DNA of 64,000 bases from Sipunculus nudus (taxonomy: Eukaryota; Annelida; Sipuncula; Golfingiida; Sipunculidae). Below the pieces are notes generated by a model that was not told the origin of the DNA, made no database searches, and saw only the letters and a program-made list of their open reading frames with translations. Positions 57,678-64,000 of the stretch are shown in pieces. Position 1 is the first letter of the stretch, and every line of letters starts with the position of its first letter. The position numbers and the translations under genes are program-made. Location of the stretch: contig CM049311.1 in NCBI GenBank assembly GCA_026874595.1, positions 5,121,676-5,185,675 of the forward strand. The letters are read 5' to 3'.

Positions 57678-59386
57678 CTGTAATTGCATTGGCTGTTATT
57701 GCAATTTTGCTTTGTATATATAATAAAGACAGATGAAAAAACTGTAGTCAGTTTAAACAGACAAGAAGTCACACCATTGAGCTTTTGAATAATTGTAATT
57801 AATGCAATTAAAACACCATGTTAAATGAGCAAACAGAGGAAAACCCACTTCTTAATGAAGTAATACAAGAGCAACACATTTCTTAAAACACCACTTAAGG
57901 CACAAATGTTCATCATCAAACACTGAAACTGCTGAGACTCAAACATAGGCGACTGATGAGATATCACAATGGATGGGGTAACATGGTATGGAAGTGAATG
58001 ACCTCATAACCCTGAATGTATAGGAAAGTTAATTATATACAGACATGATGAACATGATCCCCTAATATTACCATCAAATGACACATCTAATGCCCAAGAT
58101 CTGTCTCAGTCACATTTTTTAATGTATATTTTAAGCCAACAAATCCTATTTTGAACTGGAGATAGGTATAAACATCTTAAAGTAGTTTACCATTGCAGTA
58201 ATATGCAAAAAATAAAGGGATCAGTCAATTTTCAAGAACTATTGCATCTTTAAAAGTTTATTAGGTGTCATTTTTCTAGAGGTGTCCATAACCACAGGTT
58301 CCACTGAATCATTTAACAATACGCCAAACATATTCCAATTCTATACCACCACATGTCAATCATTTACTCCACCAGTGACTGCATATAAACTCAAAAGAGG
58401 ACCATGCATTTGACTCCTATGGTTGTAAATCAACAATATGACTGTTTTTAACTAAACACTTATTATCAATTAATTTAGAGATTACTTTCATGGGTTTACT
58501 TTTGGTTACACCTGTTTAGGACTTTTCTTTGAATGTATTTAAGATTGTAACCTGCCCCAGCCAACCCTGTATTTATCAAAGGAGATTAAATAACATGGAG
58601 TAAGCACCAAGATCAACGTCCAGCATCAGAGGGACATGTTAGCAACCCCAAAGGTTTCATTGCTGCTGCCTATTGTACGCACGGGGGATGCCCATTGTAC
58701 TTACTGTCTACCATTATCACAAAACCTAATAAAAGTCAAACAGTGCAATTGCTGCATATGATACAGTTTGTGTCAGCTTAGCCTAAGCATTGGTGTGCTG
58801 AATGATTCGCAGGAATTTTCATGAAATTTATGCAAGAGGAAGTTAGAAATAAGAATTTAATGCATGCGCATTAGATGATTAAAAGACATATGCATGTGCA
58901 GTCACTGGAAATCCAAATCCTTATATACTGGTTGTAACACTGAATGATTTTGGAGTCATGCTGCTTTCAATCTCTGCTTGTCCAGTGTCAAGCAGGGCAG
59001 GCTGTATATGTAATATTGGAGAGTACTGTTATTTTTTATTGTACCTGACTATACAACACAGAAACAATGTTATCAGTGAACAAAGCAACTGTTCCTAAAG
59101 ACTGGCCTGTCCTGGCTGAGAAATGAGTGGGTATTCCTATACAGTAACATTATTTTCGCAGATTTTTTTCATGTGAGCAAATCCCTTGTGAAATATAGTT
59201 CAAAAATAAATAACCCACATGCAATGTTACGGTGCTAACTAAAACTTAAATCTTAAAATTTCATCACACCTGAAAGAATATTTATCAAGCATGGGACTAA
59301 TATGACAGCTTCCTCGCCAAGCCATTCTGTGGTATCCTTGGAGATGTATCATGCTAGGTAAGCGCCAGATCAAAGAGCTTTTACAC
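57678..59386. other. No exon recognised
   Basis: The region immediately upstream of exon A. I looked for the conserved N-terminal part of DUF4139 proteins here and found none. Confidence 0.4.
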
Positions 59387-59458
59387 CTTGGTGTTAGGTT
59401 TCTTATCAAGATCACAAGCAACATCGGACATAATCAGCGATCCAGGTGCTGACTCCAT
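59387..59458 (-). CDS. Candidate first coding exon (24 codons)
   Basis: Minus-strand ATG at 59458, then MESAPGSLIMSDVACDLDKK and PNTK, ending at AAG followed by GTGTAA. The shape ‘DLDKKPNTK|V’ resembles the opening of DUF4139 proteins, where a short leader is followed by ‘D–LPTK-VTVY–DRAEV’. No following exon of that kind is visible before exon A, so this stays tentative. Confidence 0.25.
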
Positions 59459-61504
59459 CTTATTAAATCTCCTTGACTGAACACACAAGTTTGCCACTGG
59501 CTCATCCCTGAGAGACAAGCTCTGCTTATCACACAACATATCATCACCAGTCAATTAATGACATTGCAGCCAACTTATCTGTTCCTGTTGGGGCAAAACT
59601 GGTACCACAAGCTTGATCCACTAAACAATAACTTTAACAAAACATTTTGGGATTCTGGATAACAGCAAATTTTGGGCCAAACCTGTAGTGGTACTTGACA
59701 TATATATAAACCTTGTGTACTGGTTAAATAGACAGACACCCTCAACATCAGAACTGTTAAATAATAATTAATCATCAAACTGACTGGCATGTTAGACTCA
59801 CTGTAAGACTATGCTTATATAAATATTCTTAAAACTGGGGGCATTTCCACCTACAGATGTGCCTATGAGGTGTTTTGCCCCTCTATCAACAGAAAGTGCC
59901 AAGTCCTGTGATCTTAGCATGGTGTCAGGCTGGATGGAAAATAATGATTAAATAACAAATCTTTTTATATGCATTCAAGTTTCACCTTTTACAAGTATCA
60001 TTACATTCCAAATAAACCTGGCCAATGTTAAGAGGTTTTATCCCACAGAATTAAATCTTATCTTGTACTAATTCCTATTTCGCTATCTTAAAGTGAACTA
60101 AGAATTATGTGCATAATTTTTTCTTTTGGTCATCATAAAACATTTGTCACAGCAAGAAGCAGTACATAAACCGCTGTCAGTGGCAAACTATATTAGCAGG
60201 ATTAATGACCAATTTATTTAATAAAAAAATTATTAAATAATTCATGAACAATACAGATCTGCTGTTGCAAGTGAATGATTTGGCTCTGTAATGTTAATAA
60301 TATCTTCAAAATTACAATTCTGATGACCACATTTTAAAAGGAATGTTTTTGTAAACCTGCAAGTTTATTGTATGAAATGGTAAATTTTCTAATACATATT
60401 ATAGCATACTTAACCTCTTATATGGTTAGTCACTGTGCAAAGAGGGCTTTCCTTTACTGCAAAAGGGTAGAATTGTTATTGTTTGCTAGGGGGGAGGGGT
60501 AGTGGGCAGTTGTTGTGGAGGTGAATTGTGGGATAGAATACCCAAACTATCCGCTGAGGAAGATGCATCATCCGGAAAGTTTGTAAGGGTTAGGTACAAC
60601 ATGGAGTCAACAAACGGGAAAGGGGAAAAGTTGCCAATTAATAGATAAATACATTGATGTTATGACAATAAACATATTTACACAACTGATTTACATAATG
60701 TGCCAGCATGCAAACAACACAAGGTGCTGAATGTGCAAACACTGTACATCTGTCCCTCAAATTAAAAGTATATGTTATTATCTTTCAACCTTTTATAAGT
60801 GGACATGTATCTGATAACAGCCTTTAATCTAATGTTATACAATGTGATGGAGAACTGGTCAAATGATTGTAAATTGTACACAGGTAACTACATACTGACT
60901 TGGATTAACCTGGATTTTTTTTTTAATTTCTAAAAAAATTAACATTATTAAAAATATTTAAAAATAATAAAAATGACAGTCTGATATTTAACATATACCC
61001 CGAAGGTGTTTTGACAAGATTAAATATACAAACGATGCTGTTCCTGCTGCCACCTGTCTGTAAATGTATAAACTACTCTTTGAGACTCAACATGAACTCT
61101 GACAGATGAAACCCCAAAATGGCAATACAGAACATATCTAAATATAAACATAACACATGTAACAACCACAAAAATTAACCAAATGTAGTAGTTAATCTAC
61201 CTGGGTTAAAATTATGATGTTTATTCAAGTTAAACTGCCCCAAAATGTACAAATTAGGAATGTTGATCTACTGTTATTATTTTTTCTTTTGGTGGAATGT
61301 TCTGCAGTGTGTCACATTTATACAAATATCTCACCTACTCTATTGGCTTATGAATCAGTCACAGAGACATAAATGTATATGTGATCAATAGAAAACATAA
61401 ACTGACAGTGACATATTTTGGAAAGAATAATAGTAGACACTACTGGACTTGACAATGAAAGAAAGCAGAATGTCACGTTATAACTAGAGAAAGACAGTAT
61501 CAGG
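59459..61504. other. Mostly featureless; one two-way open segment at 60490-60582
   Basis: AT-rich. At 60490-60582 an acceptor-like TTTGCTAG precedes 31 plus-strand codons (ELWDRIPKLSAEEDASSGKF at the end) and a donor GTAAGG. The minus strand over the same bases also reads as a possible exon end (NFPDDASSSADSLGILSHNS, then PPQQLPTTPPP and a stop). I cannot decide the strand or confirm either. Confidence 0.3.
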
Positions 61505-63225
61505 TTTGTGAATTAGAGAGAGCAGACAGAGCCTGCTTTGTGAATAACAAGAATTACAAGATATAGACAGTGCCAGATTTGTGAAAGATGGAACAGACAG
61601 TGCCAGATTTGTGAATAACAAGAATTACATGATATAGACAGTGCCAGATTTGCAAAAGATGGAACAGACAGTGCCAGATTTGTGAATAACAATGCAAGAT
61701 ATAAGCAGAGCCAGATGTGTAGAGAAGGAGCAGACAGTGCCAGCTGTGTGAATAACAAGAATTACAAGATATAGACAGTGTCAGTTTTGTGAAAGATGGA
61801 ACAAACAGTGCCAGATTTGTGAATAACAAAGCAAGATAGATATAAGCAGTGCCAGCTTTGTGAAAGACAGAGCAGACAGTGCCAGATTTGTGAATAAACA
61901 AGAATTACAAGATGTAGACAGTGTCAGTTTTGTGAAAGATGGAACAAACAGTGCCAGATTTGTGAATAACAAGAATTACATGATATAGACAGTGCCAGAT
62001 TTGTGAAAGATGGAACAGACAGTGCCAGATTTGTGAATAACAATGCAAGATATAAGCAGTGCCAGCTTTGTAAAAGACAGAGCAGACAGTGCCAGATTTG
62101 TGAATAAACAAGAATAACAAGATATAGACAGTGTCAGTTTTGTGAATGATGGAACAAACAGTGCCAGATTTGTGAATAACAAAGCAAGATATAAGCAGTG
62201 CCAGCTTTGTGAAAGACAGAGCAGACAATGCCAGATTTGTGAATAAACAAGAATTACAAGATATAGACAGTGCCAGCTTTGTGAAAGACAGAGTACAGTG
62301 CCAGATTTGTGAATAAACAAGAATTACAAGATATAGACAGTGCCAGCTTTGTGAAAGACAGAGCAGACAGTGCCAGATTTGTGAATAACAATGCAAGATA
62401 TAAGCAGAGCCAGATGTGTGAAAGATGGAGCAGACAGTGCCAGATTTTTTAATTGATGAGAATAACAAGATTTAAACAGTGTAAGATATGTTAAAGACGG
62501 AGCATACAGTGCCAGATTCGTGCATTAACAAGAATAACAAGATATAGACAGTGCCAGATTTGTGAATTAACAAGAATTTCAAGATATAGACAGTGCTTGC
62601 TTTTTGAAAGACAGAGCAGACAGTGCCAGATTTGTGAATAACAAGATATAGACAGTGCCAGATTTGTTAAAGACAGAACATACAGTGTCAGATTTGTGAA
62701 AGACAGAGAGCAGGCAGTACCAGCTTTGTGAATAACAAGATAAAGACAGTGCCAGCTTCATAAAAGACGGAGCAGACAGTGCCAAATTGTGAACGATGGA
62801 GCAGACAGTGCCAGTTTTGTGAATAAATAGAATTACAAGATGAAGAGAATGCCAGATTTGTGAAAGAATGAGCAGGCAGTGCTGGATTTGTGAATAACAA
62901 GAATAACAAGATATAGACAATGCCAGATTTGTGAAAAATGGAGCAGACAGTGCCAGATTTGTGAATAACAAGAATATCATGATATAGACAGTGCCAGATT
63001 TGTTAAAGACGGAGCAGACAGTGCCAGATTTGTGCATTAACAATAATTACAAACTATTGACAGTGTCAGAGATGTGAAAGACAGAGAGCAGACAGTGCCA
63101 GATTTGTGAATAACAAAATAAAGACAGTGCCAGATTTCTTATATAAACAGTGCATGAAGGATTAATGCCAGATTGAGAAAAAGAAGGACGTGAATGACAG
63201 GATATAGACACTGCCAGATATGCAA
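61505..63225. repeat. Composite tandem array of GACAGTGCCAGATTTGTGAA units
   Basis: About 1.7 kb built from the 20-base core GACAGTGCCAGATTTGTGAA with two kinds of spacer: TAACAAGAATTACAAGATAT-AG and AGA(T/C)(G/A)GAGCA. They usually alternate to give a ~70-bp heterodimer. Core variants (GCCAGCTTTG, GTCAGTTTTG) recur in patterns. Many overlapping minus-strand frames rich in ‘LALS’, ‘WHC’ and ‘FTKLALS’ are products of the repeat, not genes. Confidence 0.92.
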
Positions 63226-63570
63226 ATGAAAGGAAACAGACAGTGCCCGATCTGTAACTGAAAGGAAGTAGAAAGTGCCAGATTTGTGAATGAAAGGAAG
63301 TTGACAGTGCCAGATTTGTGAATGAAAGGAAGTTGACAGTGCCAGATTTGTGAATGAAAGGAAGTTGACAGTGCCAGATTTGTGAATAAAAGGAAGTTGA
63401 CAGTGCCAGTTTTGTGAATGAAAGGAAGTTGACAGTGCCCGATCTGTAACTGAAAGGAAGTAGAAAGTGCCAGATTTGTGAATGAAAGGAAGTTGACAGT
63501 GCCAGATTTGTGAATGAAAGGAAGTTGACAGTGCCAGTTTTGTGAATGAAAGGAAATTGACAGTGCCAAC
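63226..63570. repeat. 32-bp minisatellite sharing the same core
   Basis: About 10 units of GAATGAAAGGAAGTTGACAG then TGCCAGATTTGT. A variant unit with CCCGATCTGTAACTGAAAGG occurs twice, about 190 bp apart, marking an internal block duplication. It shares the GACAGTGCCAGATTTGTGAA core with the adjoining array. Confidence 0.93.
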
Positions 63571-64000
63571 TCACACCAGCTATATATAAGGGGAAAGTAT
63601 AGGCAGATTTTTTGTGTGGAATTTGTCTCATGATTAATACGTACAGGTCCATATACAGTATAATAGTTTAGAACCATGTAAATACATCAGCCTGTAAGAA
63701 AGTGTGTTTTAAAGAAATGTCAGAATTGCAAGTTTGCAAGATATTAACAAACAATGGTATACAAGAAGTTATGTGTGTGCACTCTCACTGAAAATAATAA
63801 AGAGATTGAAAACATTGCTGCTATTTCTGTTCACACTTATGTTTTGCAGCTTTTGGCAAAACCATTAAGTCAGTTCAAATTGAGGAGATCCACTCATAAC
63901 ATTAAACATCTCTCAGTGCTCAGACTTGCTGTTATACAATATTGATAATGATGTCACAATTAAGTCACGAAAAAAAGTTGGTTCAGTATTAGTGGACCTG
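63571..64000. other. No feature seen
   Basis: AT-rich sequence to the window end. A 63-codon plus frame at 63754-63945 has no support. Confidence 0.4.

Noticed and set aside
57477-57683. 68-codon plus-strand frame
   Set aside because: Antisense shadow of exon A, whose homology to exon B and splice phase fix the minus strand.
61513-63677. Overlapping minus-strand frames rich in LALS/WHC motifs
   Set aside because: They are translations of the ~70-bp and 32-bp arrays in several frames at once, which is expected for tandem DNA rather than genes.
1-64000. tRNA or rRNA genes
   Set aside because: I looked for B-box (GGTTCGAATCC-like) and paired A-box signals and for rRNA-like blocks and saw none; the GGTTCGC occurrences belong to transposon ends.

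Overview
The window is eukaryotic nuclear DNA. It is AT-rich, has short exons with GT/AG-type boundaries inside long introns, and carries microsatellites, several large tandem-repeat arrays and dispersed elements with inverted ends. The interspersed families, one with a recurring GGTGGCGCCACC palindrome and others ending in GACGGAC-rich tails, together with a DUF4139 gene, suggest an invertebrate, most likely a bivalve mollusc. That placement is inference from general familiarity, not from a search.

Left part (1-19.4 kb). One strong plus-strand gene occupies 6306-10451. It is a single 1381-codon exon for a low-complexity, probably nuclear protein that I do not recognise. It has twelve 12-residue repeats near the N-terminus and four basic KLRRVRV-like motifs alternating with acidic serine clusters near the C-terminus. 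The same frame stays open past its TAG for 89 more codons and, after a TAA, for another 60. Upstream lie a CpG-rich putative promoter (about 3.7-4.0 kb), two good orphan donor sites and a fold-back element (2655-3313). Downstream lie one GC-rich candidate exon (12836-13024) and a decayed LINE reverse-transcriptase tail (14192-14576).

Middle (19.4-33.9 kb). This is mostly dispersed repeats. Two near-complete copies of a 2.5-kb family with GCGAACCTGT/ACAGGTTYGC inverted ends lie at 22131-24618 and 26756-29298. Several copies or pieces of a second family have GCTCAGCTGAC/GTCAGCTGAGC ends. A third, tandemly organised family is built around GGTGGCGCCACC.

Right part (33.9-64 kb). The minus strand carries the 3' part of a DUF4139-family gene (F37C4.5-like, distantly related to bacterial mucoidy inhibitor A). 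The last three constitutive exons (36341-36102, 35695-35462, 34166-33981) are clear. Upstream are two homologous versions of the preceding exon, at 57677-57503 (exon A) and 44032-43864 (exon B). Both have length 3n+1 and the same phases, so including both, or neither, breaks the frame. This is the signature of mutually exclusive exons. Two decayed copies of the same exon lie between them. One (46649-46815) has stops and a GT-to-GC donor change. The other (about 50221-50300) forms the edge of a ~49-copy, 60-bp satellite whose monomer is visibly derived from that exon's sequence. A tract that began as exon duplication has thus partly become satellite DNA. Further arrays of 42-bp, 61-bp, ~70-bp and 32-bp units fill the same region. 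The 5' end of this gene was not found with confidence.
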